Source: Alphaproteobacteria bacterium UBA6324
Lineage (GTDB): Bacteria; Pseudomonadota; Alphaproteobacteria; CAAGCB01; CAG-977
Reading direction: 5' to 3'
DNA length: 31,232 nt
Assembly (NCBI GenBank): GCA_002439085.1
Contig: DJSW01000019.1
Coordinates: 1 to 31,232, forward strand
In this document: one piece after another, positions 1 through 8,856 of the stretch
How the letters are laid out: each line of letters starts with the position of its first letter
How positions within the stretch are numbered: position 1 is the first letter of the stretch
Position numbers and translations under genes: made by a program
The notes under the pieces: model-generated
Seen by the model: only the letters and a program-made list of their open reading frames with translations
Database searches by the model: none
Told to the model about the DNA's origin: nothing

Positions 1-43
1 ATGTATAAGCACAAAATTATACTGTCACGGTTCGTGTCTTTTT

Positions 44-385
44 TCAAGAAAGATTTGAAAAAATATCCTCTCTCAAAGCTTCGGCGGAGGGTTTGTTGTT
101 TATTTTGTAACGCAAAGAGTGAATACCGGCCGAATCGAAGAATCCGTCCCGTTCCAGATCCTTGCCCTGTTTGCCGATATGCGACCGGTCATCCAGTTCG
201 ATGACGCAATAACGGTTTGTTTTGATGTCGCAGACAACAAAATCACCCCGTTTGCTTTGAATTTTTCCCAAAGAAGCTTGGCCGACCGGTTCCAAAAGCG
301 CCAGAAAGGACACTTGCGGGAAAACGTAAAGTTTCGGAACGGCGTGAACGATATCAAGGAAAAAGGATTTTTCCGTGTTCGTCAT
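44..385 (-). CDS. DUF2726-domain protein (possibly N-terminally truncated)
   Basis: The 113-aa product resembles the DUF2726 family: an N-terminal T-x-x-E-x-x-F-F segment, a 'FPQVS' stretch, then 'VVCD', 'VIELDD' with a following Ser-His, and a final 'AGIHSLR' strand. This arrangement is reminiscent of restriction-endonuclease-like or topoisomerase zinc-ribbon-associated folds, but the family has no settled function. Family members usually carry an N-terminal membrane segment and linker, which are absent here. The reading frame stays open upstream to about 533 without another ATG, and the residues just before this ATG (Y-Y-F-N-R-R-F-I) look like the normal family linker. No Shine-Dalgarno sequence precedes the ATG at 385. 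The gene may therefore be decayed at its 5' end or use an unrecognised start. It is divergent from the autotransporter gene. Confidence 0.6.
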   Translation of the reverse strand: MTNTEKSFFLDIVHAVPKLYVFPQVSFLALLEPVGQASLGKIQSKRGDFVVCDIKTNRYCVIELDDRSHIGKQGKDLERDGFFDSAGIHSLRYKINNKPSAEALREDIFSNLS

Positions 386-551
386 GATAAAACGGCGATT
401 GAAGTAATATTCGCGAAATTCCTTTTCCGGAAAGGTTTCTTTCCGTCGTTTCTCACAACAGAAAAAAATCTGGCACTGGCCTTAGTAATAATTCTTTTAA
501 TCTTTTTTCGATAAGATGCACGGCGTATGCGTCTATAAAGGATTAACTGAA

Positions 552-3500
552 ATGCGCCTGATTGATAATATGTCCGGTTTCAAGGGACGGCTGCTGCTGT
601 CAACGGCATTGACCGCCGCGGTTTTCATCCCCGTTTCCGCGATGGCCGATCCAACCGTTGTTGATGGCAAACAAACGGTCAGCGGCGTCATCCAAGGACG
701 GTACGTCCTGAACGGCGGCAAGAAGACGGAAACAACGGGCGGTGTAATCAACGGCATTGACGGCGTGACGGGTGTGACGGGAAGCGGCGAGTTTGAAAAC
801 GGGCTGTATCAAAATTCGTCCGGCGGTTTGTCCATTCAGGGATCGGACACGCGAATTGATTTCGACGGCGGCGTGATTTGGGATTATTCGGCGTACATTC
901 CGTCGTTTCCGGATGGGGCTTTCGGTACTTTGTACAGCGGAGAAACAGTTTATCCGACACAGATTACGGGTGATTTGACGGTCAACAACGGGACGTTCAC
1001 GGGCGCGATCGACATCCGCAAAGGCTCGGAACAGTCGGTGTTGAAAGGGCTGGACGAGGACGGCAAGGAAATCAAATACGATGTCAAGTCGATGGGGGAT
1101 TTGAGCGTTTCTGGCGGCACGTTTTTCTTTTCCAAAAATTCCCAGTTTAAAATGTACGAATCGAACGAAGGTACGCTGTACATGACGGGCGGCAACTGGT
1201 TTGTCGGTTACGACATCGGCAGCGACGGCGGAAAGGGCGCGGCGACGGCGGGCGTCACTACAACCGTTGATGCGGGTGGTGGCAACAATCTCTATTTGCG
1301 CGGCGGCAAATACGACATCGCCGAGGGCAGCGTGCTGAAACTGACGGGGTGGGAAGGGGTGATGGAAGCCGCCTCCGCGTCCTATGAATTTTCGGGAAAA
1401 GGGACACTGTCCGTCGGATTCGACAACGGGTTCGCAATCCGGTCCGATGTCAAATGGGACGACGGAACGTTGAATCAAAGCAAGGGCAGCCTGACAATCG
1501 CCAAACAAGTGACCGTCAACGCCTTTACGCAGGATAATCAGGGGACTTTGAGCATTCTTGACGGCGGCGTCCTGTCGGTGGCCAGCAACGTGAAAATGGA
1601 CGGCAACCTGACCGGCAAAGGCACGTTGAAGCTGACAGGGACGGCGGACGGCACGATCGGCGGCTTGAACAGCTTCGGCACGATCATCGTAGGCGAGGGG
1701 ACGTTGACGTTCGCGCGCGGAAACGGCACGGAAGTTCCCGCGCTGGACTATCTGGTCGGCGCGGTCGGCGACGGCAAGGTCGGCACGATCAGGGTTGATG
1801 GGCAGACCTACGCCGGAACGGTGACGCTGAACAATTCGGTGTTGCAACTGACGGGTGAATTGATCACGGATTCGCTGGATATGGGGCAAGGCGACATCGT
1901 TTTCGTCAAAGGGGCGGACGGCGTCACCAACGGCAAGCTGACGCTGAAAGGCGAAACGACGATTTGGAACAACTCCCGCATCATTACGGAGGCGACGACG
2001 GAATACGCCGACGCCACGGCGGGCGTGGTGACCGCGAAGGATGGAACGGTTTTGACGTTCGCGGACGCCGAAGGATCGGATGAAAACACGCATTTTGAAA
2101 GCAACGCGCTGACCGTTTCCGTTGAAAACGGCGCGTCCATGGTGTCGAACGCGAAGCAGGTGTCCTTTGACACGTTGAAAATGACCAAAGGGGCGGCCAC
2201 GGTCGAATCGGGGATTTTGAATGTCAACACCATCGTTTTGGGCGACGGGACGGCGAACACGGGAACGCTGGTCGTCAGCGACGGCGGAACCGTCAATGTC
2301 AAAAACGCGCTGACGGCCGATTTGGGCGCGAAAATCGAAATCAACGGCGTTTTGGATGTCGCCCAGCTGGTCGCCAAAGGGCAAAAGGACGGTGTGTCCA
2401 CCATTTCGGGTTCCGGCACGCTGAACATTACATATTTCGCGGATTTGAAAGGAAAAATCGACGGGCTGGCGCATTTGAACGTGACGGGAACGTCCGGCCA
2501 AACGGCCAAGGCGACGTTCGGCGGCGAATATTCCGACCGCATCGGCGAAATGAAAGTGACCTATGGCGAGGTTTCGCTGGCAAAAGAGGGGACGCTGACG
2601 ATTGATTCGCTGTTGCTGGATCATGGCAAGATTTCGTTGGACAACGAAAAATCGGTTTTGGCCTTGCGTCAATCGCCGGGCGAGGACGGCGGCATTTCCG
2701 GCGAGGGGAATTCGATTTCCGGCAAAGGGACGCTGGAACTGTTAAATGACGCCAGCATCAAATTCGCGGGCGGAACGGCCGGAAACGTCGGTTATCTGGG
2801 CGGTTTGAAAATCGGGCAGGGAACGGCGACGATCACGGGCGACACAACGCTGGGCAGCGTGTCGTTTTCCGCGGATGTCGGCGGCGTTTTGCAGATTGAC
2901 AAGGACGCGACCCTGACCCTGAGCGACGCGGACGGCAAATGCACGCGCGCGGATAAATGCCGTATCGTGACGAATGTCGGCAACGTCGTCAGGGGCGAAG
3001 GGACGCTGCGTCTGGTCAACGGCGACGGTTCGACGTTCTACGGCATTGTCGATTTGGGGCGGCTGACGCTGAAAGCACTGGATGTGGGCGCGACCAGAAC
3101 GATCAGTTTCAATTCGTCGGCCGAATCGAAAATCGGCATACTGGATGCGGATTATGGCAGCAATATCGTTGTCGGCGGCGTTTTGACGGTCGGCCGGATC
3201 AACGGCGACGCCACGATTTTCGGCAACGGGACGCTGACCGTCAACGGGCAGGAGGACGGCACGTTCATCACCACCGGAACGGGCGCGTTGACAAACCTGC
3301 GCGTCGGCGGCGATCTGGCCGTCAAGGACGCGTCGATCGGCAACATCGTTTTCGCCAACGCCGACAGCGATTTGAGGGTGGTGGGGACGACGACCGTCAC
3401 CGGCAACATCACGGCGGGCGCGGGCAACGTCGTTTCCGGCGGTACGCTGGTTTTGAACGGCGGAACGGGAACGTTCAATTCGACGCTGGACAAATTGAAC

Positions 3501-6500
3501 GAACTAATCGTTAAAAACGCGACGCTGAACGTCATGTCCGACACGCAGGCCGGCGAAACCGGCGGCGGTTTGTCGCTGGACGGCGGCGCGACCGTCAATG
3601 TCGGCGCGGGCAAAACCCTGACCGTTATCGGGACGCTGGGCAACAACGGGAACGACAACATCATCACGGGCGCGGGTTCGCTGGCGTTGAAAGACGGCGT
3701 GTCCGTCGATGCGGTTTTGAGCAAAATCGGCAACGTCAACGTCGCGGGAAATTCGACGGTCAAAATCAACAAAACGGCCGACATCACCGGCAATCTGACG
3801 GTGGGCAGCTCGTCCTCCCTGTTGTTCAACGGCGGAACGGTCGGCGGCACGCTGGACGTTGACGGCGTCATGACCGTCGCGGGCGACACGACCGCGGCCA
3901 ACGTCAAAAACGACGGGGCGATCAGCATCAACGCCGACACGGTGTTCACCGTCACGGGCGACATCGACACGGGCGCGTCGTTCAAAGGGACGAACCTGTC
4001 ATCCGTTTTGCGGCTGGCCGGCAACGCGACGGGGACGCTGAACCTGAACAGCGGGTCGGGGTTCGCCGGAACGATTCAGATCGGACACGGGACGCTGACC
4101 GTCAACACGACGGATCCCGTCGGCGCGATCGAATTCATCGACGATCAGGGCGGCGTGCTGAACATCGCCAAGGAATTGACCGTCGGGTCGATCAAAACGG
4201 CCGGTGCAAACCAAATCACCGGCATCGGCACTTTGTCGATCAACGGTTCGGGGTCGGAATTCCGCGCGGCCATCAGCAATTTGGGCACGTTGAAAATGAA
4301 AGGGTCGTCTTCGGACGCGAAATTCTACAACAACATCCTGATCGACACGCTGGCGTTTGAAAACGGCGGTTCCGTCATTTTGAACGAAGGCATGGCGATG
4401 ACGGTCACGAACCTGACCCAAAGCGGTGCCGTCGGCAGCGTTTACGGCAACGGCGCGTTCATCGCGGGAACGGGGGATGTCGCGTTGTCCACGGGCGGCA
4501 ATTATCTGGCGTCGGCGACGATCGGAACGGGCGTGATGAACTTCGTCGGCGATTCGTCGATCGGGACGTTGCGCTATTCGTCGCAAACGGGCACGATCAA
4601 CATCAAAAGCGGCGTCACCGTTTCCGTCGGATCGGACTTTTCCGGCATCGGCGTGCTGAAAGGCGACGCGGACGCGAATTTGGAATTGAAAGGCAACGCC
4701 AACGCCGTATTCGACAACGCCGAACAGTTCAAAGGCAACATTTCGGCCGACGCCGGTTCGCTGACGTTCCGTTCGACGACGGATCTGACGACCCTGAACC
4801 TGAAAACCGCGACGGCGAAATTCCTGTACGGCGCGAAAATCGACACCGCGAACATCACGGACGGTTTGGCCGAATTCAAGGATGTCGCCGATATCGAAAC
4901 GGTCAACATTCTGGGAACGGGCGGCGCGCATTTCAAAAAGGCCGCCGATATCGAAGCTCTGCACATCGGATCGGGATACGCGACGTTTGACGCCGCGTCA
5001 ACGGTCGGCGTCGGCGACGTGAACGCCGGCGGTGTGCTGAACCTTGGCACGTCGCATTTGACGGTGGACAACGGCAGCTTTAATTTCAACGACAATTCCG
5101 CGCTGTCCCTGCGTATTTCGCGCGACGCGACGGACGCCGACGGCAACGTTTTGTCGGACGGGTACGGGCGCATTTCGCTTACCGGCGGTCAGCTGAACAT
5201 CTATAACAACGTCAAACTGAATTTGACGGTTGATTACGGTTTGAACACGAAGAAAGAAGGTTCTCTTTTCACAATCATTGACGGGACGGTCGGTCAGGGC
5301 GAATTCGTCGTGTCGAACAACCGTTACGATTTCAAGGCGGAAACCTGCGGCGCCGGCAGGTGCTACCGTTTGACGCAAACGGCGACGGGCGGCGAAGTCG
5401 TGGAAAAGGAATCGGGTAACAAAAACCAGATCGGCACGGCGCAGGCGTTTTTGGACGCCGACCTGTTCGATCCGGGGACGAAGATTTTCGAGGTCGCCGA
5501 ACATTTGGACGCGTTGTCCCAGAAAAACGAAACGGCGCGGTCGTATTTGAACGCGCTGACCGCCCTTGCGCCCGACGTGACCGGCGCGATGACGCGGCAG
5601 CAGATTGCCGTTCATTCTAAAATATCCAACACTTTGTCGGCGCGTTTGAACGGATTGATGGGGTCGATGGGCAGTTCGTCCAAAACGTATCGGGACATCC
5701 AGCGGATGTACGGCCGTTCCGGCGGATCGCCCTACAGCTCGCGTTTCATGCGGGCGGAGGATTACTATCGCCGCGCGGGATATTACGATCAGGACGACAG
5801 ACCCGTGACGCGTCCGCGTCCGGCCTATCAGCGCCGGATCGAACCCGATTCCGCCGAAGCCGTCGAAAACCGCGCCGAACGCAAACGTTGGGCGAAAAGA
5901 AAAGCGACCTATTCGCGTCCGAAAAACTTCGGTTTGTGGGCGCAGGGGTATTACAACACGGCCGAATACCTGTCCGCGAACAAACCCGAGGGATTTTCCG
6001 GCGACACGACCGGTTTCGCCATCGGCGCCGATGTCGAGTTGCTGGACGTGTTCGCCGTCGGGCTGGGGTACGCTTCAACCTCCGCGTCCGTCGATTCGCT
6101 GCAACGCGACACGGACGTGACGGGGGATTCGTTCTTTTTGTACGGGATGTACAAACCGTCCGATTGGTTCGTCAGCGGCATTTTGAACATGACGTCGATG
6201 AGCTATGACGAACAAAAGGACATTTCCGGCATAACCCTGTCGGACAAATACGACGGTTCGTCGTTCGGCGCGAACCTGATGATCGGAAAGGATTTGAAAA
6301 CGTGGACGCCCGCCGTCGGGTTGCGCTATGTGTCCGCCGACCGCGACGCGCATCAAGACGAAATCGGCCAGAACGTTCCGTCCGTTTCGGTCAGCACGCT
6401 GTCGCTGGCGGCCGAAGCGCGGTGGAAACGCGATTTCGCGCGGTCGGGCGATTCCCTGTGGCATGGCGAACTGTCCGCCGGCATGACTTACGACCTGTCG

Positions 6501-6710
6501 TCGTCGGGTGAAAGCGCGACGGTCAGCTTGCCGAACGGGGCGAACTATACCGTCGAAGGCGACGAATTCAACGCGCTGGGCGTCGAATTGGGCGGTGTGA
6601 TCGCCTATATGGTCGGCGAACACGTCGATATTTCCGCCGGATACAATCTGGAATGGCGGCAGGATTACCTGTCGCACACGCTGACGGCCATGTTCCGGTA
6701 TTCGTTCTGA
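552..6710 (+). CDS. Giant autotransporter (type Va secretion) with repetitive beta-helix passenger
   Basis: A 2052-aa protein. The start at 552 is chosen because AAAGGA lies at 537-542 with a 9-nt spacer; an in-frame ATG at 516 has no such site. Residues 1-32 form a signal peptide ending in A-M-A. Residues about 33-1640 are a Gly/Thr/Asn/Val-rich passenger built from repeats of the type G-x-G-T-L-x-L...L-G-x-L-x-V, as expected of a right-handed beta-helix. An alpha-helical linker (about 1640-1712) is followed by an unusual Arg/Tyr-rich stretch (about 1713-1791). The C-terminal 260 residues, starting at N-F-G-L-W-A-Q and ending F-R-Y-S-F with a terminal Phe, match an autotransporter beta-barrel recognised by the BAM machinery. 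Two close cysteine pairs (C797/C803 and C1599/C1604) lie in the passenger. The passenger should be displayed on or released from the surface; adhesin is the likeliest role, but no catalytic motif was seen. The gene is monocistronic with its own terminator. Confidence 0.9.
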   Translation: MRLIDNMSGFKGRLLLSTALTAAVFIPVSAMADPTVVDGKQTVSGVIQGRYVLNGGKKTETTGGVINGIDGVTGVTGSGEFENGLYQNSSGGLSIQGSDTRIDFDGGVIWDYSAYIPSFPDGAFGTLYSGETVYPTQITGDLTVNNGTFTGAIDIRKGSEQSVLKGLDEDGKEIKYDVKSMGDLSVSGGTFFFSKNSQFKMYESNEGTLYMTGGNWFVGYDIGSDGGKGAATAGVTTTVDAGGGNNLYLRGGKYDIAEGSVLKLTGWEGVMEAASASYEFSGKGTLSVGFDNGFAIRSDVKWDDGTLNQSKGSLTIAKQVTVNAFTQDNQGTLSILDGGVLSVASNVKMDGNLTGKGTLKLTGTADGTIGGLNSFGTIIVGEGTLTFARGNGTEVPALDYLVGAVGDGKVGTIRVDGQTYAGTVTLNNSVLQLTGELITDSLDMGQGDIVFVKGADGVTNGKLTLKGETTIWNNSRIITEATTEYADATAGVVTAKDGTVLTFADAEGSDENTHFESNALTVSVENGASMVSNAKQVSFDTLKMTKGAATVESGILNVNTIVLGDGTANTGTLVVSDGGTVNVKNALTADLGAKIEINGVLDVAQLVAKGQKDGVSTISGSGTLNITYFADLKGKIDGLAHLNVTGTSGQTAKATFGGEYSDRIGEMKVTYGEVSLAKEGTLTIDSLLLDHGKISLDNEKSVLALRQSPGEDGGISGEGNSISGKGTLELLNDASIKFAGGTAGNVGYLGGLKIGQGTATITGDTTLGSVSFSADVGGVLQIDKDATLTLSDADGKCTRADKCRIVTNVGNVVRGEGTLRLVNGDGSTFYGIVDLGRLTLKALDVGATRTISFNSSAESKIGILDADYGSNIVVGGVLTVGRINGDATIFGNGTLTVNGQEDGTFITTGTGALTNLRVGGDLAVKDASIGNIVFANADSDLRVVGTTTVTGNITAGAGNVVSGGTLVLNGGTGTFNSTLDKLNELIVKNATLNVMSDTQAGETGGGLSLDGGATVNVGAGKTLTVIGTLGNNGNDNIITGAGSLALKDGVSVDAVLSKIGNVNVAGNSTVKINKTADITGNLTVGSSSSLLFNGGTVGGTLDVDGVMTVAGDTTAANVKNDGAISINADTVFTVTGDIDTGASFKGTNLSSVLRLAGNATGTLNLNSGSGFAGTIQIGHGTLTVNTTDPVGAIEFIDDQGGVLNIAKELTVGSIKTAGANQITGIGTLSINGSGSEFRAAISNLGTLKMKGSSSDAKFYNNILIDTLAFENGGSVILNEGMAMTVTNLTQSGAVGSVYGNGAFIAGTGDVALSTGGNYLASATIGTGVMNFVGDSSIGTLRYSSQTGTINIKSGVTVSVGSDFSGIGVLKGDADANLELKGNANAVFDNAEQFKGNISADAGSLTFRSTTDLTTLNLKTATAKFLYGAKIDTANITDGLAEFKDVADIETVNILGTGGAHFKKAADIEALHIGSGYATFDAASTVGVGDVNAGGVLNLGTSHLTVDNGSFNFNDNSALSLRISRDATDADGNVLSDGYGRISLTGGQLNIYNNVKLNLTVDYGLNTKKEGSLFTIIDGTVGQGEFVVSNNRYDFKAETCGAGRCYRLTQTATGGEVVEKESGNKNQIGTAQAFLDADLFDPGTKIFEVAEHLDALSQKNETARSYLNALTALAPDVTGAMTRQQIAVHSKISNTLSARLNGLMGSMGSSSKTYRDIQRMYGRSGGSPYSSRFMRAEDYYRRAGYYDQDDRPVTRPRPAYQRRIEPDSAEAVENRAERKRWAKRKATYSRPKNFGLWAQGYYNTAEYLSANKPEGFSGDTTGFAIGADVELLDVFAVGLGYASTSASVDSLQRDTDVTGDSFFLYGMYKPSDWFVSGILNMTSMSYDEQKDISGITLSDKYDGSSFGANLMIGKDLKTWTPAVGLRYVSADRDAHQDEIGQNVPSVSVSTLSLAAEARWKRDFARSGDSLWHGELSAGMTYDLSSSGESATVSLPNGANYTVEGDEFNALGVELGGVIAYMVGEHVDISAGYNLEWRQDYLSHTLTAMFRYSF
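1399..4790 (+). repeat. Divergent tandem protein repeats in the autotransporter passenger
   Basis: About eleven or twelve degenerate modules of roughly 70-100 residues recur. Each has a core such as G-x-G-T-L-x-L-x-G near nt 1400, 1612, 2404, 2716, 2991, 3219, 3430, 3664, 4000, 4217, 4441 and 4640, usually followed by a second L-x-x-L-x-V-x-x-G-T-L element. The copies are diverged at the DNA level, so this is an old protein repeat and not a recent tandem duplication. Confidence 0.7.
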
Positions 6711-6723
6711 TGAACGGTTGAAG

Positions 6724-6757
6724 AAAAAGGCGGATGCGGTCGGTGTCCGCCTTTTTT
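6724..6757 (+). terminator. Rho-independent terminator after the autotransporter
   Basis: AAAAAGGCGGA (6724-6734) pairs with TCCGCCTTTTT (6746-6756) around an 11-nt loop and runs into six T. It lies 14 nt after the stop codon and just before the thyX promoter. Confidence 0.85.
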
Positions 6758-6758
6758 A

Positions 6759-6787
6759 TTGTGTTAATGGCGTTCGTGAATTAAACT
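6759..6787 (+). promoter_or_regulatory. Putative sigma-70-type promoter for thyX-hflK operon
   Basis: TTGTGT (6759-6764), a 17-nt spacer, and TAAACT (6782-6787) lie 35 nt upstream of the thyX start and just past the preceding terminator. The -10 box matches 4 of 6 consensus positions. Confidence 0.45.
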
Positions 6788-6822
6788 GTCGGAAATTTTC
6801 GATTACGGAGCTTTGGAGCATT

Positions 6823-7764
6823 ATGGAACTGACCGCAGAACAACAGCGCGAAATCAACGAACTGGCCGCCGCGTCGTATCAAACGAAACGCCCGACCGTT
6901 CCCGCGTTGGAAGAAATCCTTTACAAACCGTTTCCCGTTTTGGATCACGGGTTCGTGCGCGTCGTCGATTACATGGGCGACGATTCGGCGATCGTTCAGG
7001 CGGCGCGCGTGTCGTACGGCCGCGGAACGAAACAAACGTCGCAGGACAAGGGGCTGATCAATTATTTGATGCGCCACCGCCACACGTCGCCGTTTGAAAT
7101 GTGCGAAATCAAGCTGCACGTCAAGCTACCGATTTTCGTCGCGCGGCATTGGGTGCGCCACCGCACCGCCAGCATCAACGAATATTCGGCGCGCTATTCC
7201 ATTTTGGATCGTGAATTCTATTTCCCGAAATTCGAGGATATGGCTGCGCAATCGACCGAAAACCACCAAGGCCGCGGCGAAGTCCTGTCCATGGCGGAGG
7301 CGCGGCAGGTGCTCGACCTGTTAAAGGCCGACGCTTTGAAATGCTATGACGATTACGAATATATGCTGAACGAAAATCCCGACGGCACGCGCAAGGACGA
7401 AAACCGCAAGGGGTTGGCGCGCGAATTGGCGCGGATGAACCTGCCCGTCAGCGTTTATACCCAATGGTATTGGAAAACGGATTTGCACAACCTGTTCCAT
7501 TTCCTGTCCCTGCGCGCGGAATCGCACGCGCAAAAGGAAATCCGCGACTACGCCAACGTGATTTTGGATGTTTGCCGCAAATGGGTGCCTTTGGCGACCG
7601 AAGCGTTCGAGGAACACGCTTTGGGCGGGGCGCACCTGTCGAAAAAGGGGCTGGAACTGGTGCGCCGCCTGATCAACGGGGAAAAGGCGGACCGCGAAAC
7701 GGTCGGCATGATGAAAGGCGAATGGAACGAATTGAAAGCCGTTTTGGGAATTAAGGAAGATTGA
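6823..7764 (+). CDS. thyX: Flavin-dependent thymidylate synthase ThyX
   Basis: A 313-aa ThyX that makes dTMP from dUMP using methylene-tetrahydrofolate, with FAD and NADPH doing the reduction, so the cell does not produce dihydrofolate in this step. The diagnostic ThyX motif R-H-R-x-x-S-x-N-E-x-S-x-R is intact at residues 112-124 (R112 to R124). The start at 6823 is preferred, with GGAG at 6815-6818; a longer in-frame reading from a TTG at 6718 would cross the upstream terminator. The length is typical for alphaproteobacterial ThyX. It is the first gene of a compact run with hflK 1 nt downstream. In many alphaproteobacteria a thyA/folA pair sits in this position, so ThyX may be a functional replacement; that is inference. 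Confidence 0.95.
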   Translation: MELTAEQQREINELAAASYQTKRPTVPALEEILYKPFPVLDHGFVRVVDYMGDDSAIVQAARVSYGRGTKQTSQDKGLINYLMRHRHTSPFEMCEIKLHVKLPIFVARHWVRHRTASINEYSARYSILDREFYFPKFEDMAAQSTENHQGRGEVLSMAEARQVLDLLKADALKCYDDYEYMLNENPDGTRKDENRKGLARELARMNLPVSVYTQWYWKTDLHNLFHFLSLRAESHAQKEIRDYANVILDVCRKWVPLATEAFEEHALGGAHLSKKGLELVRRLINGEKADRETVGMMKGEWNELKAVLGIKED

Positions 7765-7765
7765 C

Positions 7766-8854
7766 ATGGCTGAAAACAAAAGCCCGTGGGGCAACAACAA
7801 CGACGATCAAAACCCGTGGCGTCCGCGTCAGGACGACGCCGTCCCGCCGGATATCGAGGTTTTGCTGAAAAAAAGTCAGGACAAAGTCCGCCGGATCATG
7901 AACGGCGGGTCAAACAAGGGCGGCTTTTCCCCGAAAAGCGCGTGGGGTGTCGCCGCCGTCGCGGCTTTGCTGTGGGCGCTGACCGGATTTTATCAGGTGC
8001 AGCCGCAGGAACAGGGCGTCGTTCTGCGTTTCGGAAAGTATGCTTACACGACCGCGCCGGGGTTGCACTACCACTTGCCCTATCCCGTTGAAACCGTGTT
8101 GACGCCGAACGTGTCGCGCGAAAACCGCATCGAAATCGGATTTTCGTCCGAACCCGTCCGCCGGCGCGGAATATCGCGCGATTTGCGGGCGGAAAACATC
8201 GCGCTGACGGGGGACGAAAACATCGTCGAAGTCAACTTCACTGTCACTTGGAAAGTCAAAAACGCCGGCGATTACCTGTTCAACGTCCGCGATCCGGAAT
8301 CCACCGTGCGGACGGCGGCGGAAAGCGCGATGCGCGATTCGATCGGCGTGACCCCCATCATGGAAATCATCGCCGACGACCGCAAAGGCGTGCAGGAACG
8401 CGCCGAAAAAACGCTACAGTCTTTGCTGGACAAGTATAAAACCGGCATCGCCGTCACGTCCGTCCAGCTGACAAAGGCCGACGCGCCCGCGCAGGTGATC
8501 GACGCGTTCAACGACGTTCAGCGCGCCAAGGCCGACAAGGAACGATTGAGCAACGAAGCCGAAGCTTATCGCAACGACATCCTGCCCCGCGCGCACGGCG
8601 AAGCGTCGCAGATCAACGCCGAAGCCGAAGCGTACAAAGCCCGCGTCATTGATGCCGCAAAGGGCGACACCGCGCGTTTCAACGCCGTTTTGGACGAATA
8701 TCTGGCGGCCAAAGAGGTCGTCGCCCGCCGTTTGTATCTGGAAACGATGGAGGACGTTTACGGCCACGTTGACAAGGTGATCGTCGATAAAAAAACGGGC
8801 GGCGTTCTGCCGTATCTGCCCGTGAACGAAATCAAAAAGAAACAGGGGGATTGA
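7766..8854 (+). CDS. hflK: HflK, SPFH-domain subunit of the FtsH-modulating complex
   Basis: A 362-aa protein with a Gly/Asn/Pro-rich cytoplasmic N-terminus (1-55), one membrane helix (about 58-76), then an SPFH/band-7 domain beginning at V-Q-P-Q-E-Q-G-V-V-L-R-F-G, and a long Ala/Glu-rich helix with the E-A-E-A-Y-(R/K) repeats typical of HflK. With HflC it forms a large periplasm-facing cage around the FtsH protease and tunes degradation of membrane proteins. The start has AAGGA at 7753-7757. It directly follows thyX and directly precedes hflC, the standard order. The C-terminus extends past the helix with a short Lys-rich tail. Confidence 0.96.
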   Translation: MAENKSPWGNNNDDQNPWRPRQDDAVPPDIEVLLKKSQDKVRRIMNGGSNKGGFSPKSAWGVAAVAALLWALTGFYQVQPQEQGVVLRFGKYAYTTAPGLHYHLPYPVETVLTPNVSRENRIEIGFSSEPVRRRGISRDLRAENIALTGDENIVEVNFTVTWKVKNAGDYLFNVRDPESTVRTAAESAMRDSIGVTPIMEIIADDRKGVQERAEKTLQSLLDKYKTGIAVTSVQLTKADAPAQVIDAFNDVQRAKADKERLSNEAEAYRNDILPRAHGEASQINAEAEAYKARVIDAAKGDTARFNAVLDEYLAAKEVVARRLYLETMEDVYGHVDKVIVDKKTGGVLPYLPVNEIKKKQGD

Positions 8855-8856
8855 TC

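Noticed and set aside
472..486. Sigma-54-like TGGCAC-TGGCC-TTAG upstream of the autotransporter
   Set aside because: The essential -12 GC pair is replaced by AG, so the site is unlikely to work.
600..2672. Long open frame on the minus strand inside the autotransporter gene (690 codons)
   Set aside because: Its product is low-complexity, Arg/Gln/Val-rich and matches no family; it is a by-product of the biased codons of the plus-strand gene.
6718..6822. N-terminal extension of ThyX from a TTG
   Set aside because: It would span the autotransporter terminator and the predicted thyX promoter, and the extra residues do not look like ThyX.
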